Shown piece after piece: positions 33,353 to 41,279 of a DNA stretch of 64,000 bases (the stretch's first letter is position 1; the number at the start of each line of letters is the position of its first letter). Both the position numbers and the translations under genes were made by a program. This stretch comes from Malaciobacter pacificus (GTDB taxonomy: Bacteria; Campylobacterota; Campylobacteria; Campylobacterales; Arcobacteraceae). The notes under the pieces were generated by a model. That model ran no database searches. It saw only the letters and a list, made by a program, of their open reading frames with translations, and was not told where the DNA came from. The stretch covers positions 1,488,001 through 1,552,000 of the forward strand of contig NZ_CP035928.1 in assembly GCF_004214795.1 (NCBI RefSeq), in the 5' to 3' direction.

Positions 33353-35574
33353 TCTATTCCTTTTATTTTTTCGTCTAAAAAATCTAAACTTGTTATTTTA
33401 TTTGTTTTTATAAACTGTTTGTATGTATTTAATAGCTGATTCAATTCATTGGCATCAACTAAATTAATATGTTGACGTAATCTTTCGACTACAGATATAT
33501 TATCTTTTTTTAATAAATCAGCACTTATATAGTTTTCTATTAAAAGCATTCCTAATCTTTTTATAGAAGCTGTTGAATCTAAAATATCTATTGCTTCTTG
33601 ACTTAGCTTATAAATTTCATTTGCAAGTAAAATATCTAAGTTTTTATCACAAGATAGTTTACACAATACATTTAAATTGTAATTATGAATTACAACAGGC
33701 ATCTCATCTCTATCCCCTACACTCTTTTTGAGATTCATACCTATTTTCCCCAATTTAATTGATTTGGTAATAAAATTGCTTTCTAAGCTTTCAAGATACT
33801 TAAACCTATATGCAATAGCCATATTTACAAATGTTGCTCCATATTCAAATGAACCAAGAGTAGGTATAGATAAACACTTTTCATAAAATTTTATAGCTTC
33901 ATCATAGTTTTCATTCCACTCTTCAAAATTAGCTTTTATATTATAATAATGCCACAACCAAATCGCTTTATTATCTCGTTTATGAGAAAAAAGCAAATTT
34001 TCTAACTTTTCTAATAATAGATTACTTTCCTCTTTAAGTTCAAGATTCCTTTGACTTACAATAATCCATAGTTTTCTTTGTAAAAACCTAATATCATTTT
34101 CAAGTGGCAACTCATTACTTTTTTCTATTGTTTTAGGTAATGAGTTTAATGCTAATTCAAAATTTCCCATTCTCTCATGTAAAGAAGAGATATTTATTCC
34201 ATATGTAATTGGATTTAATTCAAATAAATATTTATTTATCAATATCGCTTGATTAAAGTATCCATTTCTTTCAAATAAATTTGACAATATATTTAAACTA
34301 TCAACACTGATATTTCTATAAAATGTTTTTTGTTGTTTTTCAAAACTACTGATATCTTCACAATCAAACATTTCACCTGCAATATCAAACCAATATTTTT
34401 GAATTAACTCATAATCTTGCTTATTTGAAATTGTAATAATTAGCTTCTCAATTATTCGAATTAGCCTTTTTTCATCAAGAACTAAATCCTTAACATAATA
34501 ATATAAAATAAGTAGAGAAATTGGATTCTCAAATTTTTCCACACACTCTTCTATATGATTTCTTAAATAAAAAGCTAATTCATTCTGCTCTTCTGCAAGA
34601 TTAATATATTTCATATTTTTAGAAAATAGAACTTGATTAGAACTTTTTTGAATAAGTAGATTAAAATCATCAAAACTTCTGTTAATAAAGTTTTGAAAAC
34701 CAAAAACTAGCTGTGTAGAATCCTGAGCATTTTTAATAAAATTTTTACCAGAAAATTCAAATAGTTCTAAAGATATGATATTCTCGATATCTTTTCTATT
34801 AATTATTTTCGTTGAACACAATTGCATCATTGATAATACACTTTTCTCTTGAGTTGACATAAGAACTTCATAGTTTACATATGGTTTATGGTCCTTTTCA
34901 TTTACAATATTAAGAGTTAAAAGTTCATATTTATCCAAAAACTTTTTTACACTTTTTACTTGATCATTTCTAACATAAAAAGATATATTTTGAAACTTAT
35001 TAACTATTACATTAGTAAAAACTTTCCATATCCAATGATTGTTATTTTCTAAATCAAAATTATAAAGATTTATTTTTTGCTTTCTATCTAAACTAGATAT
35101 AGCTGCTTTTAATCTTTTTATTTTTCTAATATCTTTATTGAACCATGAATAAATTAACTCTTTAAATTCACTATCCTCTCCATCTAATAAAGAAGGCATC
35201 AAAAATAAACCAAAAATAAAAACAATTACAAAAAAAGTTGATACCCAATCAGAAAATCTCCATTCAAATGGCATTTCAAATATGATTTTTTTTAATAAAT
35301 CTTCATAAATAGAAACAGATAACAAAGCAAATAAAATTACAATTATTGAAACAAAAGATATAAATATTTTTAAAACACTCTTTTTAATATTAAATAAAGA
35401 TTTTGACTTACCTATAAAGTCATTAAAATCATTTTCAAATTTATCAAAAGTATCATTTTCACAATAGGTTATATTAATTTCATTATCAGCTTTTTCAATA
35501 CAACTATCAATTTTATTTTTTCTATTTGATTTATTAAATGAAGCAGTATATATTGTACAATTGCTCTGTTTCAC
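33349..35574 (-). CDS. membrane-anchored TPR-like protein of unknown function
   Basis: This 741-residue protein has two membrane helices (about 65-88 and 108-130) after a short Cys-containing N-terminal segment. The rest is a long helical, probably cytoplasmic, region. TPR-like units are visible from about 425 to 600: NILSNLFERNGYFNQAI, LHERMGNFELALNSL, and YNIKANFEEWNENYDEAIKFYEKCL. The start is a GTG sharing one base with the upstream stop (TAGTG), and its stop overlaps the ovoA ATG. I do not recognise a family. By position it belongs with thiol metabolism, perhaps as a scaffold or regulator, but this is inference. Confidence 0.7.
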   Translation of the reverse strand: MKQSNCTIYTASFNKSNRKNKIDSCIEKADNEINITYCENDTFDKFENDFNDFIGKSKSLFNIKKSVLKIFISFVSIIVILFALLSVSIYEDLLKKIIFEMPFEWRFSDWVSTFFVIVFIFGLFLMPSLLDGEDSEFKELIYSWFNKDIRKIKRLKAAISSLDRKQKINLYNFDLENNNHWIWKVFTNVIVNKFQNISFYVRNDQVKSVKKFLDKYELLTLNIVNEKDHKPYVNYEVLMSTQEKSVLSMMQLCSTKIINRKDIENIISLELFEFSGKNFIKNAQDSTQLVFGFQNFINRSFDDFNLLIQKSSNQVLFSKNMKYINLAEEQNELAFYLRNHIEECVEKFENPISLLILYYYVKDLVLDEKRLIRIIEKLIITISNKQDYELIQKYWFDIAGEMFDCEDISSFEKQQKTFYRNISVDSLNILSNLFERNGYFNQAILINKYLFELNPITYGINISSLHERMGNFELALNSLPKTIEKSNELPLENDIRFLQRKLWIIVSQRNLELKEESNLLLEKLENLLFSHKRDNKAIWLWHYYNIKANFEEWNENYDEAIKFYEKCLSIPTLGSFEYGATFVNMAIAYRFKYLESLESNFITKSIKLGKIGMNLKKSVGDRDEMPVVIHNYNLNVLCKLSCDKNLDILLANEIYKLSQEAIDILDSTASIKRLGMLLIENYISADLLKKDNISVVERLRQHINLVDANELNQLLNTYKQFIKTNKITSLDFLDEKIKGIE

Positions 35575-36143
35575 TACTTTTCAACACCCTCTTTGGCAAA
35601 TTTATTTTGAATGGGGTCACTAAAATTGTAAGTTCCTTCTTTTAATAAAAAAGGGTAATTACTAAAAGTTTCCTCTTCAAACTCTTTTTTATAATTTGCT
35701 GAGTAATTATTTAAGGCAGTTCTAACTAAGTCAATATATTTAGCAGGTATATAACAATTATGACATCCGACTTTTGCAATTTTTTCTTCATTTGTAGTCA
35801 TAAAAGCAATTAAATCTTCATCAATATTAGAGTTATTTAAAATATTTTCTTTTTTGATTGTTATACAAGAGTAGTTTTTTTCTCTAAGTTTTAAAAGTTC
35901 TAACTCTTTATCTGTAATTTTTATTACAACTCCTAAAGCTATTTTATCTTTATCTTCTTGAAGATTTAAAAAAATGCCATTAGCATTTTTCATATCTTCA
36001 AAATCAATATTTTCTATTGAATTCCAAACTTTTTTATAACCTTTTATTTTTATAGGTATCAAATCATTTTGGCTCAATTTTCGCTCAAATGATTTTTGTG
36101 CACTACTTAAATTTATTAAAGATCCAAAGCCAAATAAATACAT
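35574..36143 (-). CDS. gamma-glutamylcyclotransferase-like (AIG2-fold) protein
   Basis: This 189-residue protein has the N-terminal substrate loop LFGFGSLINLSSAQKSF (the YGSL motif of gamma-glutamylcyclotransferases). The conserved acidic residue follows in ELELLKLREKNYSCI, where the catalytic Glu of the fold lies. Family members release 5-oxoproline from gamma-glutamyl peptides; some act on glutathione. The C-terminal part contains AFMTTNEEKIAKVGCHNCYIPAKYID with a CxxC-like pair not typical of the family. It shares one base with the rraA-like stop and one with the TPR start. In an ovothiol operon it may supply cysteine from a gamma-glutamyl donor, which is inference. Confidence 0.75.
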   Translation of the reverse strand: MYLFGFGSLINLSSAQKSFERKLSQNDLIPIKIKGYKKVWNSIENIDFEDMKNANGIFLNLQEDKDKIALGVVIKITDKELELLKLREKNYSCITIKKENILNNSNIDEDLIAFMTTNEEKIAKVGCHNCYIPAKYIDLVRTALNNYSANYKKEFEEETFSNYPFLLKEGTYNFSDPIQNKFAKEGVEK

Positions 36144-36622
36144 TACACTATTTTCTCTTTTGCTACAACAATTCCATCTGTATCAACATAAATATAATTG
36201 CCATTTTCAATATCAACACCATCAATATTAATTGTAACTCCAATTTCACCATCTTGCTGTGGAGAGTATTTTCTAGGACAAGTACCTTTAGCTAATAAAC
36301 CTGTATCAAAATCTTTAGTAATTAAAGTATCTCTAACGTATCCATTAACTATAATTCCCTCAAATTTACTATCTGTTGCAAATTTCATTAAATTATCACC
36401 AACTACAGCAAAATATCTCTCACCAACATCAACAACAACAATTTTTCCTGTACCATCGTTGTTTTTTAAATATTGGGCTAAATCTTTATTATTTTTATCT
36501 AATTTTACTGTAACAACCTCACCTTGAAATTTTCTTGTTCCACCATATGATTTAAAATTTGGTCCTAAAACTTCTAATTGTTCACAATAATTATCACATA
36601 AATCTGCAGTAAAAAATCCCAT
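36143..36622 (-). CDS. RraA-like protein (RNase E inhibitor / 4-hydroxy-4-methyl-2-oxoglutarate aldolase fold)
   Basis: The 159 residues match the RraA family from start (TADLCDNYCEQLEVLGPNF) to end (YIYVDTDGIVVAKEKIV). The aldolase-type site is intact: GIIVNGYVRD with the conserved Arg and Asp, and ATDSKFEGI. Some family members bind RNase E and others are class II aldolase/oxaloacetate decarboxylases. Lacking evidence for an E. coli-type RNase E in this lineage, the enzymatic role seems as likely as the regulatory one. It is the first gene of the operon that ends in ovoA and is divergent from a lipoprotein gene. Confidence 0.85.
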   Translation of the reverse strand: MGFFTADLCDNYCEQLEVLGPNFKSYGGTRKFQGEVVTVKLDKNNKDLAQYLKNNDGTGKIVVVDVGERYFAVVGDNLMKFATDSKFEGIIVNGYVRDTLITKDFDTGLLAKGTCPRKYSPQQDGEIGVTINIDGVDIENGNYIYVDTDGIVVAKEKIV

Positions 36623-36716
36623 TATTTATCCTTAAATTGAAAATATTATTTTAAATTATATTATCTCATTTTAGATTTAAAATCTACTTATTTTCACTTT
36701 CATTATACAATTTTGA

Positions 36717-36722
36717 TATAAT
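36717..36722 (+). promoter_or_regulatory. -10 box for the lipoprotein gene
   Basis: TATAAT in the context TTTTGATATAATCTTT, 27 bp upstream of the ATG at 36750, is followed by an AAAGGA ribosome site. This is a good match to the lineage's sigma-70 -10 element. Confidence 0.5.
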
Positions 36723-36749
36723 CTTTATCAATATAAAAGGATTATTAAA

Positions 36750-37742
36750 ATGAAATTATTACTACTTTTTTCTGCGCTTATTTTAATACTACTTACAGGT
36801 TGCTCTCAAAAAAAACTAACAGTAAGTGCTTTACATCCAGGAAAAGTTGAGAAGAAATATCACTCAATAGGGATTTTTAATTTTATTAACGATGATATTA
36901 ATCAAAAAATATCACTAGAAGAAGCCCTTGTAAATAAAGTAATAAATGGGAAAAGAGTCTTTAATTTAAAGTATGATAATGACGTTGATGTAATTTTAAA
37001 TGGAGAAGTATTAGAATCATCACTTTTTCTAAGACCTTATTATAATGAAAAAATTGATTATAACAGATGTATAAAATTTAGTGAAGAAATAAGAGAAAAA
37101 GATAAAAAAACAAAAGATAAAAAAGTAAAAAGAGTGTGTGAAAGATATAAAATCATTAGGGTTCCTTGTGAAGAGAGGGATTACAAGGTATCTACAAAAG
37201 TTGATTTAATTGATGCAAAAAATAGAAATTTACTTTTCACTAAAATTTATACAAATACTTATAGTGAAAATTTTTGTTTTAATAATCACCATAGAAACTA
37301 TATACCACACCAAATACCAAGAAATAAATATGAAATCAACTCAAATCTAGCATCGGAATTATCAAATGAAATAATAAAGGATATATCACCTCATTATGTA
37401 TATTTTAATATCCCAATTATGAGTGAATTAGATGACAATAAAATTAAATATTTAGATACACAAATAGATGACTTTGATTTAATTATCGATTTATTAATTA
37501 GTGGAAATATTGAAAAAGCAAAAGAAAAACTTGAGAGTTTTGATGCAAGAAGTGTAGAAGCTATTTATAACTTGGCTTTAATATATGAATATAAAAATCA
37601 ATTAGAATATGCACATAAGTTATATAAGCAAGCCTATAAAATGACAGATAATATTGAATATTTAAGACTTATAAATAGTGCATTAAATAGAACAAAAATT
37701 AATCTAGAAGAAAAAATAAAAGCAAAATCACAACTACCATAA
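36750..37742 (+). CDS. lipoprotein with C-terminal TPR-like repeats
   Basis: The 330-residue protein has a type II signal peptide ending in LLTGC (Cys18 lipidated). A mixed domain follows (about 40-215) with HSIGIFNFINDDIN and VDVILNGEVLESS, resembling lipoproteins that detect or bind via a DUF4384- or CsgG-like fold; I cannot name it. It contains several Cys (NRCIKF, RVCERY, VPCEER, NFCFNN). The C-terminal region (about 245-320) reads as a TPR-like pair, AIYNLALIYEYKNQLEYAHKLYKQ. It is divergent from the rraA-ovoA operon and followed by an AT-rich gap before the Fe-S protein. Confidence 0.65.
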   Translation: MKLLLLFSALILILLTGCSQKKLTVSALHPGKVEKKYHSIGIFNFINDDINQKISLEEALVNKVINGKRVFNLKYDNDVDVILNGEVLESSLFLRPYYNEKIDYNRCIKFSEEIREKDKKTKDKKVKRVCERYKIIRVPCEERDYKVSTKVDLIDAKNRNLLFTKIYTNTYSENFCFNNHHRNYIPHQIPRNKYEINSNLASELSNEIIKDISPHYVYFNIPIMSELDDNKIKYLDTQIDDFDLIIDLLISGNIEKAKEKLESFDARSVEAIYNLALIYEYKNQLEYAHKLYKQAYKMTDNIEYLRLINSALNRTKINLEEKIKAKSQLP

Positions 37743-37837
37743 AGTATATACTCTTACCAAATTTTAACGATTTTTTTAGTATATTAAATTTTTATTATAA
37801 ATATTAAAATTTTTAAACTTTAAAAGGTTAATACAAA

Positions 37838-39136
37838 GTGTCAATTAATAAATTTAACTATACTGCAATCAGTGATGATTGTGTAAAATGTGGTAAATGT
37901 AAACCCGTGTGTACAATATTTAATATAAATCAAGATGAAGCAACTTCTCCTAGAGGTTTTATTGATTTATTAGGTGCTTATGAAAGAGATGAGTTAGAAC
38001 TAGATCAAAATGCAAAAGATATTTTTGAATCATGTTTTTTATGTACAAACTGTGTTGAAGTATGTCCAAATGACTTGCCAACTGATATGATTATTGAGCA
38101 AGTAAGAAGTGATATTGCAAAAAAATATGGAATTGCTTGGTATAAAAGAATGTTCTTTTGGTTATTAAGACATAGAAAAACTATGGATTTATTATCTAAA
38201 ATGGGATGGATGTTCCAAACATGTGCTTTAAAAATAGATAAAAGTAAGCAATCTGCAGAACCTAGATTTAGCTTACCAATTGTTAAAAAAGATAGAGCTT
38301 TACCATTTGCTGATATGAGAAGTTTTTTAAATAAATACCCTCAGTTAATAAAAGCAAAAAACAAAGTTGAAACAATTGATAAGAAAAACAAAGTTGCAAT
38401 TTTTATTGGTTGTATGAGTAACTATACATATACAAATACAGGAGATTCTTTAGTAAAGATTCTTAAAAAACTTGAACTAGATATTTTTATTCCTAAAAAA
38501 CAATTATGTTGTGGAGCACCAGCTTATTTTACTGGTGATTTTGATACAGTAGATTATTTAGCAAAAAAAAATATTGAATATTTTGAATCTTGGATTGATG
38601 ATGTAGATGCAGTAATTATTCCTGAAGCTACATGTTCTGCAATGATTAATCAAGATTGGGAACACTATTTCCATGATCAACCTGAGTGGAAAGCTAGAGC
38701 AGTTAAATTATCAAAGAAGATTTTTTTAGCAACTAAATGGCTAGAAAATAATACAGAGTTAAAAAATATGCTTGCAAGTTCTGGAAAACAAATGGAACAA
38801 GTTGTTACTTACCATGATCCATGTCATGCTAAAAAAATGCAAGGTGTTTGGCAAGAACCAAGAAACTTATTAAAACAAAACTATGTAATGACTGAAATGA
38901 GTGATTCTAATAGATGTTGTGGTTTTGGTGGTGTTACTATGCAAACAGAAAAATATCACTTCGCAAAAGCAGCAGGTGCACCAAAAGCAGCTATGATTAA
39001 AGAAACAAAAGCACAAATTGTAAGTGCTGAATGTTCTGCATGTAGAATGCAAATTACAAACTCTTTATATCAAGCTAATGTTGATGTAGTATTTAAAAAT
39101 CCAATTGAATTAATTGCTGAGGCATTAGAAGATTAA
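37838..39136 (+). CDS. GlcF/LutA-type iron-sulfur oxidoreductase subunit (two 4Fe-4S clusters plus CCG domains)
   Basis: The 432-residue protein starts at a GTG. It has two ferredoxin motifs, Cys15/18/21/25 and Cys66/69/72/76, then two CCG (heterodisulfide-reductase-type) domains with QLCCGAPAYFTG (about 220) and YHDPCHAKKMQGVW through RCCGFGG (about 325-365). This is the architecture of GlcF, GlpC and LutA, electron-transferring subunits for FAD-linked 2-hydroxyacid or glycerol-3-phosphate dehydrogenases. No flavin subunit gene is adjacent, so the partner is encoded elsewhere. The next gene, lgt, follows after 1 bp. Confidence 0.85.
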   Translation: MSINKFNYTAISDDCVKCGKCKPVCTIFNINQDEATSPRGFIDLLGAYERDELELDQNAKDIFESCFLCTNCVEVCPNDLPTDMIIEQVRSDIAKKYGIAWYKRMFFWLLRHRKTMDLLSKMGWMFQTCALKIDKSKQSAEPRFSLPIVKKDRALPFADMRSFLNKYPQLIKAKNKVETIDKKNKVAIFIGCMSNYTYTNTGDSLVKILKKLELDIFIPKKQLCCGAPAYFTGDFDTVDYLAKKNIEYFESWIDDVDAVIIPEATCSAMINQDWEHYFHDQPEWKARAVKLSKKIFLATKWLENNTELKNMLASSGKQMEQVVTYHDPCHAKKMQGVWQEPRNLLKQNYVMTEMSDSNRCCGFGGVTMQTEKYHFAKAAGAPKAAMIKETKAQIVSAECSACRMQITNSLYQANVDVVFKNPIELIAEALED

Positions 39137-39137
39137 T

Positions 39138-39950
39138 ATGCAGTATTGGCAAAATATATACTCAAATTTTGATCCTGTTGCTTTTAATTTAGGTCCCGTA
39201 TCAGTTCACTGGTATGGGATTATGTATGCTTTAGCTTTAATTTCTGCAATATTTATCGCGAAATGGTTTATCAAACATGATAAGCTACCTATATCTAATG
39301 ATTTATTTGATTCATATATTTGGTGGGCAGAAATTGGTGTAATTTTAGGTGCAAGAATTGGTTATATAATATTTTATGACCCTAATAGTCTTTATTATTT
39401 AACTCATCCTTGGCAAATATTTAACCCCTACGTTAATGGTGAATATGTAGGAATCTCAGGTATGAGTTACCATGGTGCTTTATTTGGATTTATTATTGCA
39501 TCATTACTATTTTGCAAAAAAAACAAGGTTTCTTTTTGGTTTTTAGCTGATATTTCTGTATTAGGTATATCAGCAGCTTATGTATTTGGAAGATTAGGGA
39601 ATTTTTTCAATCAAGAGCTAATTGGTCGAACAACTGATGTTTCATGGGGTATTTATATAGATGGTGTATTAAGGCATCCTTCTCAAATATATGAAGCAAT
39701 ATTGGAAGGTTTAGTTGTTTTTGCTATATTAGTTTACTTTAGAAACAAAAAAAGTTTTGATGGGCAACTAGCATTAATGTACGGTGCTTTATATTCAATT
39801 GCCAGAATTATTGCAGAATTCTTCAGACAACCTGATGTACAATTGGGTTTTTTATGGGGAGAGTGGCTTACAATGGGAATATTACAATCGGGAATAGTAC
39901 TTACTATTTGTATGGTTGTTTATTTAAATTTAAAAAAAATAAATAGTTAA
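39138..39950 (+). CDS. lgt: prolipoprotein diacylglyceryl transferase
   Basis: Lgt transfers diacylglycerol from phosphatidylglycerol to the lipobox Cys of prolipoproteins at the inner membrane. The 270-residue, seven-helix protein shows the family signatures: SVHWYGIMYA near the N-terminus, GISGMSYHGAL (conserved His), and the Lgt signature GRLGNFFNQELIGR (about 153-166). HPSQIYEA and ARIIAEFFRQPD follow later. It begins 1 bp after the Fe-S protein stop and ends at a hairpin shared with a convergent gene. Confidence 0.96.
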   Translation: MQYWQNIYSNFDPVAFNLGPVSVHWYGIMYALALISAIFIAKWFIKHDKLPISNDLFDSYIWWAEIGVILGARIGYIIFYDPNSLYYLTHPWQIFNPYVNGEYVGISGMSYHGALFGFIIASLLFCKKNKVSFWFLADISVLGISAAYVFGRLGNFFNQELIGRTTDVSWGIYIDGVLRHPSQIYEAILEGLVVFAILVYFRNKKSFDGQLALMYGALYSIARIIAEFFRQPDVQLGFLWGEWLTMGILQSGIVLTICMVVYLNLKKINS

Positions 39951-39964
39951 AAGTTTAACTATTT
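39941..39964. terminator. bidirectional terminator after lgt
   Basis: AAATAGTTAA (39941-39950) pairs with TTAACTATTT (39955-39964) across loop AAGT. The A-run upstream and T-run downstream suit termination on both strands. Confidence 0.7.
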
Positions 39965-40228
39965 ATTTTGTAATTCATTACCATATCCAGACTCTTCTGC
40001 TAATTCATTAATTTTATTTTTTAGTAAATCTAATCTCCAACCATGCCTACTTGCAAAATTCTCTATTTCAGCTTCTCTTTGTTCAGGTGTACAAAAAACA
40101 TAAATTCTTTTCAAGAATGGCTTAGGTACTTGAATAGCAATTAATTGAAAATAGTTTTCTTTACAACTTCTAGAACAAAAAGCTTTACTCATAGCAATCT
40201 TTTTTTTGCAGAACGGACAATGGGACAT
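39959..40228 (-). CDS. small zinc-ribbon-like protein
   Basis: This 89-residue protein opens with CPFCKKKIAMSKAFCSRSC, a four-Cys zinc ribbon (Cys4, Cys7, Cys18, Cys22). It continues with a helical part (IQVPKPFLKRIYVFCTPEQ, AEIENFASRHGWRLDLLKNKI). It resembles small cytoplasmic zinc-ribbon proteins with no assigned function. It is 5 bp downstream of another small gene on the same strand, so the two are probably cotranscribed. Confidence 0.65.
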   Translation of the reverse strand: MSHCPFCKKKIAMSKAFCSRSCKENYFQLIAIQVPKPFLKRIYVFCTPEQREAEIENFASRHGWRLDLLKNKINELAEESGYGNELQNK

Positions 40229-40233
40229 TATTT

Positions 40234-40422
40234 TTAACCTTTTATAATTAGTTTATAGAACTTAGCATTTGTGACATCTTGAAGAAATTTGGGATCTATC
40301 TCATGAAGAGCAATAATATCAATCAACTTATTATTCATAAGCCAACCACGGCCAGTATCAACTATCTTGTTTTCCTCAAACATCTGGACTAATTCCTCTT
40401 TGGAAACGATCAGTTCTTCCAT
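40234..40422 (-). CDS. small protein of unknown function
   Basis: This 62-residue, soluble, acidic protein has no Cys or signal peptide (MEELIVSKEELVQMFEENKI, then DTGRGWLMNNKLIDIIALHE). It starts at an ATG and is followed closely by the zinc-ribbon gene. It lies 41 bp downstream of the response-regulator gene on the same strand and may be read from the same promoter. No family is recognised. Confidence 0.55.
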   Translation of the reverse strand: MEELIVSKEELVQMFEENKIVDTGRGWLMNNKLIDIIALHEIDPKFLQDVTNAKFYKLIIKG

Positions 40423-40463
40423 ATTATAACTTTTTTATTAAGATTTTGCAAATACTGGTATTT

Positions 40464-41165
40464 CTAAGATTTAGAAATACCTACAGTGTAACCTTTATTT
40501 GAGTGATTTCTTATAATTTCATAGTAAGTTTTTTGTCTGATTTTATTAACAATATTTCTCATTGTATAAATTGACATATCCTTACCTTTCCAAACCACAT
40601 CTTTAATTGTATCATAATCTACAATTTCATTTCTCTTAGCAATTAATAATTTTAAGAAAGATTTTTCTAATCTTGTAAAATCAATTAAAGCTCCACCAGG
40701 TCTAAAAAACTGATCTCTATATTCATCAAAATAAATACCTTGATCAAATTCAATTTTATCACCCCTTTTAGTTTGATTTAAACACATTATTACTGATAGC
40801 TTAATGTCTTTTGGTCTTAAAGGTTTTGATAAAAATGTATAGGCACCATAATTCACTGCTGTTACAATATCTTCATTATCTTCTGAATCTGAAATTATAA
40901 CTTTAGGTAAAGTTGGAGCAACTTGGCTTAATTCTGAACAAAGCTCAGAAAAACTTATTCCTTCAATATTTGTATCTACAATAACCATATCATAAGTATT
41001 AGAACAAGCTAATTCTAATGCATCTTCTTTATTTGTTGCTAATTTTAATTCTTTAAAATAGTCATCAAATTCAGTATCAATAGTTTCACTGATTTTTTTA
41101 TCACTACTTATGAAAAGTAACTTTGCATTATATAGTTTTCTTATATTTCTTACAGTTTTTAACAT
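40464..41165 (-). CDS. orphan OmpR-type response regulator with atypical receiver
   Basis: The 233-residue protein has a receiver domain (about 14-130) with candidate phospho-acceptor Asp64 (MVIVDTNIEG) and FLSKPLRP containing the conserved Lys. The acidic pair that binds Mg2+ is reduced: the motif reads FISSDKK rather than EDD-like. A winged-helix DNA-binding domain (about 150-233) ends TYYEIIRNHSNKGYTVG. No histidine kinase gene is adjacent. Such atypical orphan regulators are common in Campylobacterota and can act without phosphorylation. Direct repeats just upstream suggest autoregulation. Confidence 0.85.
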   Translation of the reverse strand: MLKTVRNIRKLYNAKLLFISSDKKISETIDTEFDDYFKELKLATNKEDALELACSNTYDMVIVDTNIEGISFSELCSELSQVAPTLPKVIISDSEDNEDIVTAVNYGAYTFLSKPLRPKDIKLSVIMCLNQTKRGDKIEFDQGIYFDEYRDQFFRPGGALIDFTRLEKSFLKLLIAKRNEIVDYDTIKDVVWKGKDMSIYTMRNIVNKIRQKTYYEIIRNHSNKGYTVGISKS

Positions 41166-41189
41166 AATTTTTCTCTTTTTTTATTGATT

Positions 41190-41236
41190 TTTGACATAAT
41201 AATAACAAATATTTTTTTATTTGTCAAAATAATAAC
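41190..41236 (-). promoter_or_regulatory. candidate autoregulatory operator (direct repeats)
   Basis: TTTGACATAATAATAAC (41190-41206) and TTTGTCAAAATAATAAC (41220-41236) agree at 15 of 17 bases. They start exactly 30 bp apart, three helical turns, just upstream of the response-regulator ATG at 41165. OmpR-type regulators bind direct repeats spaced in this way. Binding by this regulator is inference. Confidence 0.5.
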
Positions 41237-41279
41237 GAAATATAATGTGTTATTAAGTCAAATTTAAGACTTTAAATAC

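Noticed and set aside
36198-36527. 109-codon open frame antisense to the RraA-like gene
   Set aside because: The RraA-like frame is well supported by motifs and operon overlaps; this is a shadow.
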